Below the pieces are notes generated by a model. It had not been told where the DNA came from and made no database searches. It saw only the letters and a list, made by a program, of their open reading frames with translations. A program made the translations under genes and the position numbers. From G963667675 sp965249215 (lineage in GTDB: Bacteria > Chloroflexota > Dehalococcoidia > Lucifugimonadales > UBA3495), in the NCBI GenBank assembly GCA_965249215.1, contig CBDFLN010000001.1, positions 310,001 through 374,000 of the forward strand: DNA of 64,000 nt, written 5' to 3'. Below are positions 1 to 8,875 of this stretch, one piece after another (the stretch's first letter is position 1; every line of letters starts with the position of its first letter).

Positions 1-875
1 CCAGCCAGCCACAATGCCCTGGCGTCAGAGGCCTCCTGGAACACCTGGCGAATGGCCTCGCTGTCGGGGCCGCTTTTATCTCCCTCCTCGTTTGCAAGGA
101 GCTTGCGCATCTCGTAAAGCTCGCGGATGAAAGAATCGACCCAAGCCAGGATGTCCTCTGGATTGGTAACGCAAATGTCCCGGTGCATCACCGGGTCACC
201 GGATGCCAGGCGGCTCAGGTCTCTGTATCCGGTGGAAGCTAGTTGCGCCATGTCTCCCCAGTTGGCGCTCTTGGACGTGCAGCCCACCAGCGCTACCGAT
301 AGCATAAACGGCAGGTGGCTGACGGCCGCTACGTAGCTGTCGTGCTCCTCCGCCCCGATGAAATAAGGGACGGCGCCCAGGGCTTCCGCCAGGGCTATTA
401 CCTCTGAGACCGCTTGCTTGCTCGCCCTGGCGCTGGGTATGATGCAGTAAGCCTTGCCCCGAAACATCCCCCCATCCGCGGCGCCGGGGCCGGAAGACTC
501 CTTGCCGGCCATCGGGTGCCCGCCCACAAAGTCCACGCTCTTGGGCAGAATCTCCTCGCCCCATTCCAGCACCACCCTTTTGGAGCTACCCACGTCGGTA
601 ACTATGCAGCCTTCCTGTAGATGCGGCGCTATGGTCTCCAGCACGTCCCGCATGGCCATGACCGGCGTGGCCAGGACCACGATATCCGCATCGCGGACTG
701 CCGCCGTAAACGCAACTTCCATCCGATCAAAGGCGTTGCGCTTCTGTGCCCCGTCCCGGGACCTGCGCTCGAGGTCTGTGCCCACCAGTTCGAGGTTTTG
801 GACCCTGGCTTGCTTCAACCCCAGCGCCATCGAAGTGCCGATTAGGCCGGTGCCCACTATGGCAATCTTGGGCAT
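1..875 (-). CDS. tyrA: Prephenate dehydrogenase (partial, C-terminus off the left edge)
   Basis: Converts prephenate to 4-hydroxyphenylpyruvate with NAD(P)+ in tyrosine synthesis, in the cytoplasm. The N-terminus carries a Rossmann nucleotide motif (GTGLIG, residues 8-13), the VVLATPV strand near residue 66, and the family hallmark GGHPMAGKE around residues 118-126, followed by a SHLP motif. About 291 codons are visible and the frame stays open to the window edge, so the C-terminus is missing. The start is the ATG at 873-875. The gene is divergent from the PhnD-type operon. Identification is firm from the motifs; whether a C-terminal ACT domain follows cannot be seen. Confidence 0.9.
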   Translation of the reverse strand, partial: MPKIAIVGTGLIGTSMALGLKQARVQNLELVGTDLERRSRDGAQKRNAFDRMEVAFTAAVRDADIVVLATPVMAMRDVLETIAPHLQEGCIVTDVGSSKRVVLEWGEEILPKSVDFVGGHPMAGKESSGPGAADGGMFRGKAYCIIPSARASKQAVSEVIALAEALGAVPYFIGAEEHDSYVAAVSHLPFMLSVALVGCTSKSANWGDMAQLASTGYRDLSRLASGDPVMHRDICVTNPEDILAWVDSFIRELYEMRKLLANEEGDKSGPDSEAIRQVFQEASDARALWLA

Positions 876-1280
876 TGACTCCTCCGTGAGTGAGCCGCGG
901 GCCGTCGCCCGGCAATGCAGACCTGGGCTGGGCGGCGGTGCGTCAGTGTATCTTACACTATCGGTGCTGGGGCCGAAACCTCGCCTGCAGGCCCTTGAGC
1001 AGTTCGCGTTGACATTGCCGGAACCGCATAATAGAATCTCCTCCATGTCCTCCACCCCCCTTCGTGAACTTCTTCAGCGCGGCGCCGGCTTCGTTTGAGC
1101 CTCAATCTGTGGGACTTGGAGAGGCCGGCAGTCCCAACAGTCGCTTACTTCTTAAACCCCCGTACTACCCCCGCGGCGTGACTCCTGTCCTCCTTTCCTG
1201 CATGTTTGCCATTGGACAGACGCGGCTGTCGTCTGCCCATCCCCGGAATTCTCTTGGCAAAATTTGGCGGAGGTCCAACT
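876..1280. other. Divergent intergenic region between tyrA and the Phn-type operon
   Basis: About 405 bases without a convincing gene. It should hold the promoters for tyrA (leftward) and for the ABC operon (rightward). I found no clear -35/-10 pair or operator. A plausible Shine-Dalgarno, GGCGGAGG, ends about 7 bases before the ATG at 1281. Short overlapping reading frames here have no recognisable domain. Confidence 0.5.
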
Positions 1281-2177
1281 ATGGCCATCAAGGCGTCAAT
1301 GGTGCGCCTGTTGCTTTTCGGTTGCACTGTTCTGCTGCTGGTTTTAGTGGCCTGCGGCGGGAGCGACGGCCCTCCTACGCTCAAAGTGAGCGGCATACCT
1401 GACCAAGACGCCACCCGCCTGGCCCGCCGCTACGGCGGGTTCTCCGACTACCTGTCCCAGCAGTTGGGAGTGCCGGTCCAATACGTTCCCAGCATCGACT
1501 ACGCCGCGGTGGTTACCGCCTTCGCCCAGAACGACCTCCAGCTTGCCTTCTTCGGAGCCCTGACTGGGGTCCAGGCCCGGCTCCAAAACCCCGACGCCCA
1601 GGCTATCGCCCAGCGGGAGGAAGACGCCAACTTCCACTCCAAGCTCATCGTCAGGGCGGGACTGCCCATCTACTCGCTGGATGACTTGAAGGCCCAGGCC
1701 GGGGACCGGACCATCACCTTCGGCAGCGAAAGCTCCACTTCCGGGCACTTGATGCCCCGATATTCCCTGCTGCAAGCCGGAATCGATCCTGAGGACGATT
1801 TCGCCTCGGCGCCCAGCTTCTCCGGGTCCCACGACCTCACCTGGCAATTGGTGGCCAGCGGCGCTTTCGACGTGGGGGCATTGAGCGAGGCTGTGTGGGA
1901 CCGGGCCGTGCGCGAAGGCCGGGTTGACCCGGCCGAGGCCAGGGAGTTCTACACCACGCCCGCCTATTTCAACTACAACTGGACAGTACAAGGGGGATTG
2001 GACCAGGTCTACGGGGCAGGATTCACCGACCGCATTGGCTCGGCACTGCTGTCCCTGAGTCCCGATGACCACCAGGAAATCCTGGACCTTTTCAACACCC
2101 GGCGGTTTATTGTCACCAGTAACGGCAACTACCAGGCCATTGAACAGGTAGCCCGGGACCTGGAGATCATCCGGTGA
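1281..2177 (+). CDS. PhnD-type phosphonate/phosphite ABC transporter substrate-binding lipoprotein
   Basis: Extracytoplasmic solute-binding protein of the PhnD/PtxB/transferrin-like superfamily, about 298 aa. It starts with a lipoprotein signal ending LVLVAC, with the lipidated Cys at about residue 25. The conserved PDQDATRLARRY segment and the later FGSESSTSGHLMPRY segment are typical of PhnD-like proteins, where the Ser/Thr-rich loop binds the phosphonate oxyanion. A longer reading from 1206 is possible. The ATG at 1281 is preferred because it has a good ribosome binding site and places the signal peptide at the N-terminus. It overlaps the ATPase gene by GTGA. The true ligand (phosphonate, phosphite or another oxyanion) is not decided by sequence. 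Confidence 0.82.
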   Translation: MAIKASMVRLLLFGCTVLLLVLVACGGSDGPPTLKVSGIPDQDATRLARRYGGFSDYLSQQLGVPVQYVPSIDYAAVVTAFAQNDLQLAFFGALTGVQARLQNPDAQAIAQREEDANFHSKLIVRAGLPIYSLDDLKAQAGDRTITFGSESSTSGHLMPRYSLLQAGIDPEDDFASAPSFSGSHDLTWQLVASGAFDVGALSEAVWDRAVREGRVDPAEAREFYTTPAYFNYNWTVQGGLDQVYGAGFTDRIGSALLSLSPDDHQEILDLFNTRRFIVTSNGNYQAIEQVARDLEIIR

Positions 2178-2968
2178 AAAGGGACTCGACCCCAAACGGC
2201 GCATTGGTCGTCGCCCGGGACATCGGCAAGAGCTATTCCGCTGTCCAAGCCCTGGCGCCCCTGAGCTTGACCGTCCACCGCGGCGAGAAGGTTGCACTGG
2301 CCGGCCCCAGCGGCAGCGGCAAGACCACCCTCTTATACCTGCTGGCCGGCATTATCCAGCCGGACCGGGGAAACGTGCGCATCGATGGGCGGCAGTTGTC
2401 CAACTTGAGACCCGGCGGCGAGTTGGCCGGGCTGGTGTCTGTGATGCACCAGCAATTCGACTTGGTGCCCAATTTGCCCGTCGTCCATAACGTCCTCGCC
2501 GGCCGGTTGGGCAAGTGGAGCCTGCTGCGGTCCATGCTCTCACTGGTCTGGCCACAAGAGCGCCAATTGGCCGAGCAGACCCTCACTCAACTGGGCATCG
2601 GGGACAAGCTCCAGGAACGCACCTCTCGGCTCTCCGGCGGAGAACAGCAAAGGGTGGCCCTGGCCAGGCTCCTGGTGCAGTCGGCCTTGATCGTCTTGGC
2701 CGATGAACCGGTGTCTTCGCTGGACCCGGCCCGGGCCGACGACATGCTGCGCCTCTTGACCGGCCTTGCCGAATCCTCCGGTAAGTCCCTGGTGGTAAGC
2801 CTGCACTCACCCGGCCTGATTCGAAAATACTTTTCCCGGGTCATCGGCTTGCGCCAAGGACTGGTCCAGTTTGACCTGCCCGTGGAGGAAATGAGCGACG
2901 GGGTACTGGAGCGGCTTTACCAATTGGACGACGGCAACGGCAGAGTGGCAGGTGTGGAGGTTACTTGA
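2174..2968 (+). CDS. ABC transporter ATP-binding protein, PhnC type
   Basis: ATPase that drives uptake of the ligand bound by the preceding lipoprotein, 264 aa. Visible motifs in order: Walker A GPSGSGKTTLL (about residues 44-54), the Q-loop MHQQFDLV, the signature LSGGEQQRVALARLL, Walker B LIVLADEP, the D-loop SSLDPA and the switch His in VVSLHSP. It starts with GTG at 2174, overlapping the upstream stop. It overlaps the first permease by 17 bases, so the operon is probably translationally coupled. The gene order D-C-E-E matches phosphonate-type importers. Confidence 0.88.
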   Translation: MKRDSTPNGALVVARDIGKSYSAVQALAPLSLTVHRGEKVALAGPSGSGKTTLLYLLAGIIQPDRGNVRIDGRQLSNLRPGGELAGLVSVMHQQFDLVPNLPVVHNVLAGRLGKWSLLRSMLSLVWPQERQLAEQTLTQLGIGDKLQERTSRLSGGEQQRVALARLLVQSALIVLADEPVSSLDPARADDMLRLLTGLAESSGKSLVVSLHSPGLIRKYFSRVIGLRQGLVQFDLPVEEMSDGVLERLYQLDDGNGRVAGVEVT

Positions 2969-3737
2969 AAACCGCCGGCTGCTAAGCCTGCTGCTGGTAG
3001 CTGCCCTCGTCTGGAGCGTGGCCAGCGTCAACTGGGGCAGCGCCTTCGTTCACGCCGGTGGTATTGGGACCCTGCGGCAGTTCCTCCTGGCGGCTTTCCC
3101 TCCCGATCTTACCCCCTCGTTCTTGCAAGTTGGTTTAGCTGCCGCGTGGCAAACCACCACCTTCGCCGTGGCGGCGCTCACCCTTGCCGTCGTTATTGGC
3201 CTTCCGCTGGGAGCGCTGGCTTCCGGCCGGCTTGTCCCGTCATCCGGGCGAGGCAGGTTGCTGGCCGTCGGCGCTCGCCTGTTCCTGGCCATCATCCGCT
3301 CGATTCACGAATTGGTGTGGGCGGTGATCTTCGTGGCAGCCTTCGGTTTTTCTTCCCTGGCGGCTATTCTGGCCATTGCCATCCCCTACGGCGGGATACT
3401 GGGGCGGATATACGGAGAAAGGCTGGCGGACGTGCCGGAAGAACCCCTCCGGGCCCTGCGGGCCTCCGGCGCTTCACCTCTAACCGTCCTGATTTACGGC
3501 CGCATACCCATGGCCTTGCCGGACCTGCTCAGTTACACCTTCTATCGTTTTGAATGCGCCATCAGGGCGGCGGCCATCATGAGCTTTGTGGGAATCCGGG
3601 GACTGGGTTTCGAAATCCAACTCTCGCTCCAGGAACTGCTGTTTTCCCAGGTTTGGACTCTGCTGCTGTTCCTGGTGGTCCTCGTGGCGCTGGTCGACCT
3701 TTGGAGCGCCCGGGTCCGCCGGAGTCTGGCTGCATGA
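2952..3737 (+). CDS. Phosphonate-type ABC transporter permease (first PhnE-like)
   Basis: Inner-membrane permease of the binding-protein-dependent family, 261 aa with about six hydrophobic segments. The cytoplasmic EAA loop is visible as EEPLRALRASGASPLTVLIYG, followed by IPMALPDLL. This loop docks to the ATPase. GTG is the only sensible start and lies inside the 3' end of the ATPase gene. A second permease follows with an ATGA overlap, so the transporter probably uses a permease heterodimer, as in PhnE1/PhnE2 systems. Confidence 0.85.
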   Translation: MWRLLENRRLLSLLLVAALVWSVASVNWGSAFVHAGGIGTLRQFLLAAFPPDLTPSFLQVGLAAAWQTTTFAVAALTLAVVIGLPLGALASGRLVPSSGRGRLLAVGARLFLAIIRSIHELVWAVIFVAAFGFSSLAAILAIAIPYGGILGRIYGERLADVPEEPLRALRASGASPLTVLIYGRIPMALPDLLSYTFYRFECAIRAAAIMSFVGIRGLGFEIQLSLQELLFSQVWTLLLFLVVLVALVDLWSARVRRSLAA

Positions 3738-4609
3738 GCCGCTCCTTGGAAACTGCCCGGTACGACCGGGGACAACGCCGGCCGATGACCTTCGCCCGCG
3801 CATCGGCCTACTTGGCCTTGTTGCTGGCGGCGGCGTCCTGGGGATATATCCTGCTTGGGACCCACAGCGGCGTTGGCGACCTGGTGTCGGCCCAGACGTG
3901 GAGCGATGCAGCCCGTTTCTTCGGCCGGCTGCTGGGAATCGGCGTCGATACCCAGCCCGCCTACTTCCAGGCAGAGCAGTGGGTCGAGAAGGGCAAGCTG
4001 GCCTATAACACCCTGGCCATGAGCGTGCTGGCCATAAGCATCGCCGGCGTAGCCGCTTTCCTGACCTTTCTGCCGGGGGCCCGCAACGTCACCAGCGGGG
4101 ATTTGGGAGGAGCGCCGTCTCGCGCCGGGTTCGTTGCCTATTGCTTGTTCCGCTGGGTCTTTACCCTGACCAGGGCGGTGCCCGAGTTGGTCTGGGCTAT
4201 GGTCATCGTCTTCTTTCTGTCGCCCGGAATCCTACCCGGAGCGCTGGCCCTGGCGCTGCACAACTACGGCGTGTTGGCCAAGCTTTCCTCTGAGGTCGTG
4301 GAGAACGTGGACCCCGCTCCGGCTCGCGCCCTGCGGGCCTCCGGCGCCGGCGGCTTCCAAATGCTGCTCTACGGGATATTGCCCCAGACATTGCCCCAAT
4401 TCGTCACCTATCTCCTCTACCGGTGGGAAGTGGTCATCCGCACCACCGTCGTCGTGGGTTTCGTGAGCGCAACGGGGCTGGGCCGGGAATTTCGCCTGAG
4501 CCTGAGCTTTTTCCACTATACAGAGGTGGGGCTCATCATCCTCTGGTACCTGGTCCTGGTGATTGCCGTCGACCTGGCCTGCGCCTGGTTGCGCAGGTTG
4601 GTCAGGTAG
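3734..4609 (+). CDS. Phosphonate-type ABC transporter permease (second PhnE-like)
   Basis: Second permease of the operon, about 291 aa when read from the ATG at 3734, which overlaps the previous stop codon as ATGA. It has an N-terminal membrane segment (AYLALLLAAASWGYILLG), several further hydrophobic helices, and an EAA-type loop PARALRASGAGGFQMLLYG that parallels the first permease. The frame extends upstream to 3554, but that part overlaps the first permease and lacks membrane character. No C-P lyase or phosphonatase gene follows, so the operon provides uptake only. Confidence 0.83.
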   Translation: MSRSLETARYDRGQRRPMTFARASAYLALLLAAASWGYILLGTHSGVGDLVSAQTWSDAARFFGRLLGIGVDTQPAYFQAEQWVEKGKLAYNTLAMSVLAISIAGVAAFLTFLPGARNVTSGDLGGAPSRAGFVAYCLFRWVFTLTRAVPELVWAMVIVFFLSPGILPGALALALHNYGVLAKLSSEVVENVDPAPARALRASGAGGFQMLLYGILPQTLPQFVTYLLYRWEVVIRTTVVVGFVSATGLGREFRLSLSFFHYTEVGLIILWYLVLVIAVDLACAWLRRLVR

Positions 4610-4638
4610 TCCGGCCGCCCATTGCTTAACCCGGATGC

Positions 4639-5394
4639 CTACGGCTTGACCGGGTAGATTACCTGGATGACGTTGCCGTCCCGAAGAGCGTCGAAATACG
4701 GGTGGGCCCCGGCCGGGTCTTGCAGCCACCTTCGCGCGAAGTAAGCGCACATATTGGCCAGCTGGGCCCCTACCGAGTCTTCCGGGCCCACGATGCAAAT
4801 GTCGGTCAACAACGCCGAGGAGTCTATCCCGTCGTCCGACCTCAGGAACTCGGCCATCAGGCCGGGTCTGGTCGACCTGTCCCCCGCTGCGACCATGGCG
4901 AAGTCTCGTGTCCGAAACTCCACCGTCATCAAGTCGTGAGGGTCCACGCCGGCGATGTTAAGTTCGTCCATGAACAGGTTCAATGCAACCAGAAAACGGC
5001 TGAATATTGGTTCCGACGGGCTTTGCTTCCCGGCTGCAGTGTCTCCGCCGCCGGCGGCGAGTTCCCGTTTGTCGCCGTATGCGACGATGACCGGGGTCTC
5101 CCGGCGCAGGAGAACGTCCAAACAGTCCCTGATTAGCTCGTGGCGCTGGGCTGGCGGCCAGGAGGCAAAGACGCCTTTGCCCTGGAACACTTCCCCGGCG
5201 CGGATGCCCCTTGGGCCTCCCGCTTCTCCCCGGAGGCGGTTAAAGTGGCGGAGGTAAAGGGCGTCGAACTCCCCGGTTAAGGATACGGACTGGCTTTCGT
5301 GCACCAGCAACCCGGCGAGGACGTGATGGGGCTGGTTGGCGTCGTTAAGGCTGCTGCCGGTATTGCCCGACTGTCCCAAATAGGCCAGGTACAT
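4639..5394 (-). CDS. DUF3800 domain-containing protein
   Basis: Uncharacterised family, 251 aa, starting MYLAYLGQSGNTG. Members of DUF3800 normally begin with a YxDESG- or YIDDSGD-like strand whose acidic residues suggest an RNase-H-like metal site. Here that position reads LGQSG, so the usual acidic pair is replaced by Gly-Gln. Later family features are present: an ALNLFMDELN helix, DRSTRPGLMAEFLRSDD and a downstream LLTDICIVGPEDS strand. It converges on the phosphonate-type operon with a 29-base gap. Family assignment is good. Activity is unknown, and the altered N-terminal motif argues against the standard active site. Confidence 0.7.
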   Translation of the reverse strand: MYLAYLGQSGNTGSSLNDANQPHHVLAGLLVHESQSVSLTGEFDALYLRHFNRLRGEAGGPRGIRAGEVFQGKGVFASWPPAQRHELIRDCLDVLLRRETPVIVAYGDKRELAAGGGDTAAGKQSPSEPIFSRFLVALNLFMDELNIAGVDPHDLMTVEFRTRDFAMVAAGDRSTRPGLMAEFLRSDDGIDSSALLTDICIVGPEDSVGAQLANMCAYFARRWLQDPAGAHPYFDALRDGNVIQVIYPVKP

Positions 5395-5531
5395 AACCTA
5401 TCCCCTGTCCGACTGGCGGCGATGGGCTTGCAATCCCTCGGGGTTGCCCAATTCCCAAACCATGTCCCGGAAGATTGGCCGGGGGCAGTAAGCTATCTAA
5501 AGCAGATTACGGAAAGCGGTCGCCATCGCTC

Positions 5532-6179
5532 CTAGCCCCCTTCTGCGCCGGCCTCAGGCTCCCCTCCCTCCGCGGCATCACCTTCCACTGGTCCCTCTTG
5601 GACCACCTCGACTCTGGGCTGCTCGATGCGGACCACCACCTCGTCGGGATCGGTGAGCACCGTGACATTGCCGGGTAGGCTTATGTCGCCCACTCTCACT
5701 GCGCCGTCGGGCTCGGTCAGCGTCGTTAGGTCTACTTCCGCCTGCGCGGGCATCTCCAAGGGAAGTGCTTCCACGTCCAAGAGGCGCAGCTGTTGCAACA
5801 CCGTCCCCCCACTCATCCTGGCTCCCGGGGACTCTCCGGTAAGCACGATGGGCACCTGGGCCGACACCGGCCGGTCGGCTTCCGCTACCAGCAGGTCAAC
5901 GTGCAACAGGGCATCCCGCCGCGGGTCCCATTGGATTTCCCTGGCAAACGCCAGGTGGCTGCCGCTTTCTCCCCGTATCGTCACAGACACCGGGGTGTTG
6001 CCTCCCGCTCGAGCCAGCACCTGTATCAGGCGTGGGGCCTGGCATTGCAGGGACCGTGATTCTTCCATCCCCGGCCCGTACAGGTGGACGGGAACGATTC
6101 CCTGTCGTCTAAGTTGCCTCACCCTTTTGCCCAGCAACTCTCTGGGTTCCAGCTCCAGTTTGATCGCCTCGGTGGTCAT
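5532..6179 (-). CDS. rplY: 50S ribosomal protein L25/general stress protein Ctc
   Basis: Binds the 5S rRNA on the large ribosomal subunit. The protein is 215 aa, the long Ctc/TL5-like form with an N-terminal L25 beta-barrel and a C-terminal L25_C domain. The start reads LELEPRELLGKRVRQLRRQG followed by GIVPVHLYG, the usual 5S rRNA-binding entrance (R-E-x-x-G-K-x-x-x-x-LR). The C-terminal half contains DVEALPLEMPAQAEVDLT and GDISLPGNVTVLTDPDEVVV. The tail is acidic, rich in Glu, Gly and Ala, as in many bacterial L25 proteins. It is a single gene, opposite to the next hydrolase. Confidence 0.93.
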   Translation of the reverse strand: MTTEAIKLELEPRELLGKRVRQLRRQGIVPVHLYGPGMEESRSLQCQAPRLIQVLARAGGNTPVSVTIRGESGSHLAFAREIQWDPRRDALLHVDLLVAEADRPVSAQVPIVLTGESPGARMSGGTVLQQLRLLDVEALPLEMPAQAEVDLTTLTEPDGAVRVGDISLPGNVTVLTDPDEVVVRIEQPRVEVVQEGPVEGDAAEGGEPEAGAEGG

Positions 6180-6362
6180 GGTTGCCGTCTCTCCTCTTTA
6201 TGCATGGCCTTTGGCCCGGCAGACGCCGGTCGCCCTATTTGTCCGGTGGTAATGATAGCACCGGCAGCGCCGCAATGAAAACCTCGTGGCCCCCGCCTTG
6301 CATCCCATTTCCAACATTGACAGTCGGGTTATCATGGCCTAGACACTGCATTGGGGAGAGAA

Positions 6363-7274
6363 ATGGCGTCTTCCTCCGATACTGCGCAGGGCATGACTCT
6401 TTATCAGGCGGCGCGCCGGATGGGTGTCCACTTCACCCAGGAAAATACGCCCTCTGACCGGTACGTCGACGTCAACGGGCTGAATCTCCACTACCTGGAG
6501 TGGGGAGACGCCGCTAATCCCACCCTCTTGATGCTCCACGGCAGGTCCCAGCAGGCCCATAGCTGGGACTTTGTCAGCCTGGCCCTCTCCGACCGGTTTC
6601 ACGTCCTGGCCCTGGACCAGCGGGGCCACGGGGACAGCGATTGGGCAACCGACGGCGACTACTCCATCGAGGCCCAGCAAGGAGACATCGACGGCTTTGT
6701 TGAAGCCTTGCGCCTGGATGGATTCGTCCTCATAGGCCACTCCATGGGGGGCCGCAACGCCTACGTTTGGGCTGGGCGACATCCCCAGTCTCTCAAGGGC
6801 TTGATGATTGTTGATACCGGGCCGGAGACCGGGACGGTCGGCCTGCAGCGGATGCGGGTGTTTCGCGAGTTGCCGGACGAGTTGGACTCCTTTGAAGAGT
6901 TTGCCCAGAGAGTCCAGCAGTATACCGGCCGCAGCCGCGAGCAGACCCTGGGCGCGCTCAAATACAGCATCCGCCGGCGTCCCGACGGCAAGTGGACCTG
7001 GAAGTATGACAAGCGCTTGCGCACTACAGGCGGGCGGGAATCCGGCTGGACTCCGGACCGGTTGTGGGACTGCGTGGCCGGCATCGCCTGCCCCACCACG
7101 GTGCTCAGGGGAAGCCGCAGTGACGTGTTCCTCCCGGAAACCCTGGAGCGGATGCAGCAGGTCATTCCCGATTGCGCTGCCGAGACCATTCCCGGGGCCG
7201 GCCACTTGGTCCAGGGCGATAACCCGGCTGCCGTAGTGGCATCGATCCGGGACCTGTTACGCCGGGTTGCATAG
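6363..7274 (+). CDS. Alpha/beta hydrolase
   Basis: Alpha/beta-hydrolase-fold enzyme, 303 aa. An oxyanion-hole HGRSQQAHSW segment is followed by DQRGHGDSDW, the nucleophile elbow GHSMGG (Ser nucleophile), an acid candidate in GSRSDVFLPE, and the catalytic His in IPGAGHLVQGDNP. The ATG at 6363 follows GGGGAGAG. A TTG four codons upstream is less likely. The substrate is unknown; esters, lactones or C-C bonds are all possible in this family. The neighbouring CMD-family gene is on the same strand 88 bases later and may be co-transcribed. Confidence 0.85.
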   Translation: MASSSDTAQGMTLYQAARRMGVHFTQENTPSDRYVDVNGLNLHYLEWGDAANPTLLMLHGRSQQAHSWDFVSLALSDRFHVLALDQRGHGDSDWATDGDYSIEAQQGDIDGFVEALRLDGFVLIGHSMGGRNAYVWAGRHPQSLKGLMIVDTGPETGTVGLQRMRVFRELPDELDSFEEFAQRVQQYTGRSREQTLGALKYSIRRRPDGKWTWKYDKRLRTTGGRESGWTPDRLWDCVAGIACPTTVLRGSRSDVFLPETLERMQQVIPDCAAETIPGAGHLVQGDNPAAVVASIRDLLRRVA

Positions 7275-7362
7275 AGGCTATCCGGCCAATTCCGAGACGG
7301 CGCTGCCCCGCCCCCCATTTTGTCCCCATCCCCAAAGCAAGCCCAAGCAAGGAGTTGCTTCC

Positions 7363-7740
7363 ATGGCTACGGAAGACGTCCAAGGATTTCTGGATAGAAT
7401 TCAACGCAGCCGGGGCTACACCCTGGAGATGCACCGGATAATGGCGGCGGCCGATTTAGAATGGGCCAAGAAGTACAGCGACTTCATCGAGGCAACCTAC
7501 ACCGGCCAGAGGCTGTTGGACCGCAAGACCAAGGAGCTGCTGCAGATAGTCGTCGAGGCCGCCCTGCGGGCCGACGTGGAACAAATTCAAGCCCACGTCC
7601 GGGTCGCTTTACAGGAAGGGGCTACTCCCCAGGAGATCTTGGAAGCCCTCCAAGCCGTCATCGCCCCTATGGGTGCCCTGGCCTTCCGACGCGGCCTGCA
7701 GGCCTGGGCGGCGGAGACCGGGTTTCAGGTGCCGGAGTAG
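7363..7740 (+). CDS. Carboxymuconolactone decarboxylase (CMD/AhpD-like) family protein
   Basis: Small helical protein, about 125 aa, with the CMD core: LDRKTKELLQIVVEAALRAD, then IQAHVRVALQEGATPQEILEAL. AhpD-type members carry a C-x-x-C redox pair before the conserved His. Here both positions are non-Cys (ALRADVEQIQAHV) while the His stays, so peroxidase-partner chemistry is unlikely. The ATG at 7363 has AAGGAG upstream; an in-frame upstream extension to 7267 is non-coding in character. It follows the alpha/beta hydrolase, and both could act on the same small organic substrate, but this is only a context guess. Confidence 0.78.
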   Translation: MATEDVQGFLDRIQRSRGYTLEMHRIMAAADLEWAKKYSDFIEATYTGQRLLDRKTKELLQIVVEAALRADVEQIQAHVRVALQEGATPQEILEALQAVIAPMGALAFRRGLQAWAAETGFQVPE

Positions 7741-7765
7741 CGTCCGCCGGTTTTACGGCCTGCGA

Positions 7766-8767
7766 CTAGCCGTCCAACCTGTTCCAGACCAGGGCCGCTG
7801 CTCCCGCCATGCCTGCGCTGTCTCCCAGTCCACTGGTCACAAACCGGAATTTCCGGTGGCCGTCGCTCATGGCCCGTTGCTGCACCAGTTCCTGCAGGCG
7901 GGATATATGCCCTAGTTCGGTGAGGCCCAAGGTCACCCCTCCGCCCAGGACCAGGAGGTCGGGATTAAACAAGTGCACGGCGTTGGTCAGGCCCACCGAC
8001 AGCGCCTGCACCACACCCTCGAAGATCTCCCCCGCCAGTGGGTCACCTTGGCCGGCGGCTTGGGCTGCGTCCTTCGAAGTTACCGACTCGACCTCTGTAA
8101 CCGGCCAGGGAGAGGCCAGCGGTCCCCTACCGGTCAGGGCCTCACGGGCCATGCGGGCAACGGCGGTGCCCGATGCCAGGGCCTCCAAGCACCCGCTACT
8201 TCCACATTCGCACCGCGGCGCTGCCGGGCTGCTGTCTATGGTCGTGTGGCCTATTTCCACCGCCAGGCCGGAGGCTCCCTGGAACACCTGGCCATCGTGG
8301 ACCACGCCGCCGCCGATGCCGGTGCTGACTGTCACGTACACCAGCGTCCGGGGCGGCGTCCCCTGGTCAGCCGCATCTCTCCCGGCCCCGTACTGGAACT
8401 CCCCCAATGCGGCCAGGCTGGCATCGTTGTCCACCCATACTGGACGTCCCACCAGCGGCTCCCACAGAGCTTTCAGCGAAACGCCGTCCAATGCGGGCAT
8501 GTTGGGCGGAGCGTTGAGCGAGCCGGTGTTCGAGTCCACCGGCCCGGCTGCCGCTATACCCACGCCGGCCACGTCCAGGTCAGGGCGTATGGCCATCGCT
8601 TCCGTTAGCTGCCCGTAGGCAGACTTGAGGAATGCGGCCTGGCCGGGGTCCGTTGGGTTCGCTATCCGCGAATGCCACAGGGTCTCCCCTGCCCGGTCCA
8701 TGACCGCAGTGCGAATCCAGGTGCCTCCCCAGTCCATTACCACCGCAACCTGTTGTGGCCGGTCCAT
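7766..8767 (-). CDS. ROK family sugar kinase (glucokinase-like)
   Basis: ATP-dependent sugar kinase of the ROK family, 333 aa. The N-terminal phosphate motif is MDWGGTWIRTAVMD (residues 11-24). The sugar-binding segment is WVDNDASLAALGEFQYG, followed by STGIGGGVV. The ROK zinc signature CECGSSGCLEA is complete, and the catalytic aspartate lies in VDNDA. There is no N-terminal helix-turn-helix, so this is a kinase and not a ROK repressor. It stands alone between the CMD-family gene and the thioredoxin gene. The exact sugar is not predictable. Confidence 0.86.
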   Translation of the reverse strand: MDRPQQVAVVMDWGGTWIRTAVMDRAGETLWHSRIANPTDPGQAAFLKSAYGQLTEAMAIRPDLDVAGVGIAAAGPVDSNTGSLNAPPNMPALDGVSLKALWEPLVGRPVWVDNDASLAALGEFQYGAGRDAADQGTPPRTLVYVTVSTGIGGGVVHDGQVFQGASGLAVEIGHTTIDSSPAAPRCECGSSGCLEALASGTAVARMAREALTGRGPLASPWPVTEVESVTSKDAAQAAGQGDPLAGEIFEGVVQALSVGLTNAVHLFNPDLLVLGGGVTLGLTELGHISRLQELVQQRAMSDGHRKFRFVTSGLGDSAGMAGAAALVWNRLDG

Positions 8768-8875
8768 TTATCGTCTCTTGCATGCCTTTCGAGGAATTTT
8801 CGCGGTACCCGGAGGCGGAACCGTAGCAGTATAGCACCTGCGCCCCGGGCTGGCCGTCTAGGACAGCAGGAAGGC

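Noticed and set aside
1344..2297. Long minus-strand frame opposite the PhnD-like gene
   Set aside because: It is a high-GC shadow of a well-supported gene; the composition is Gly/Arg/Pro-rich without domain signal.
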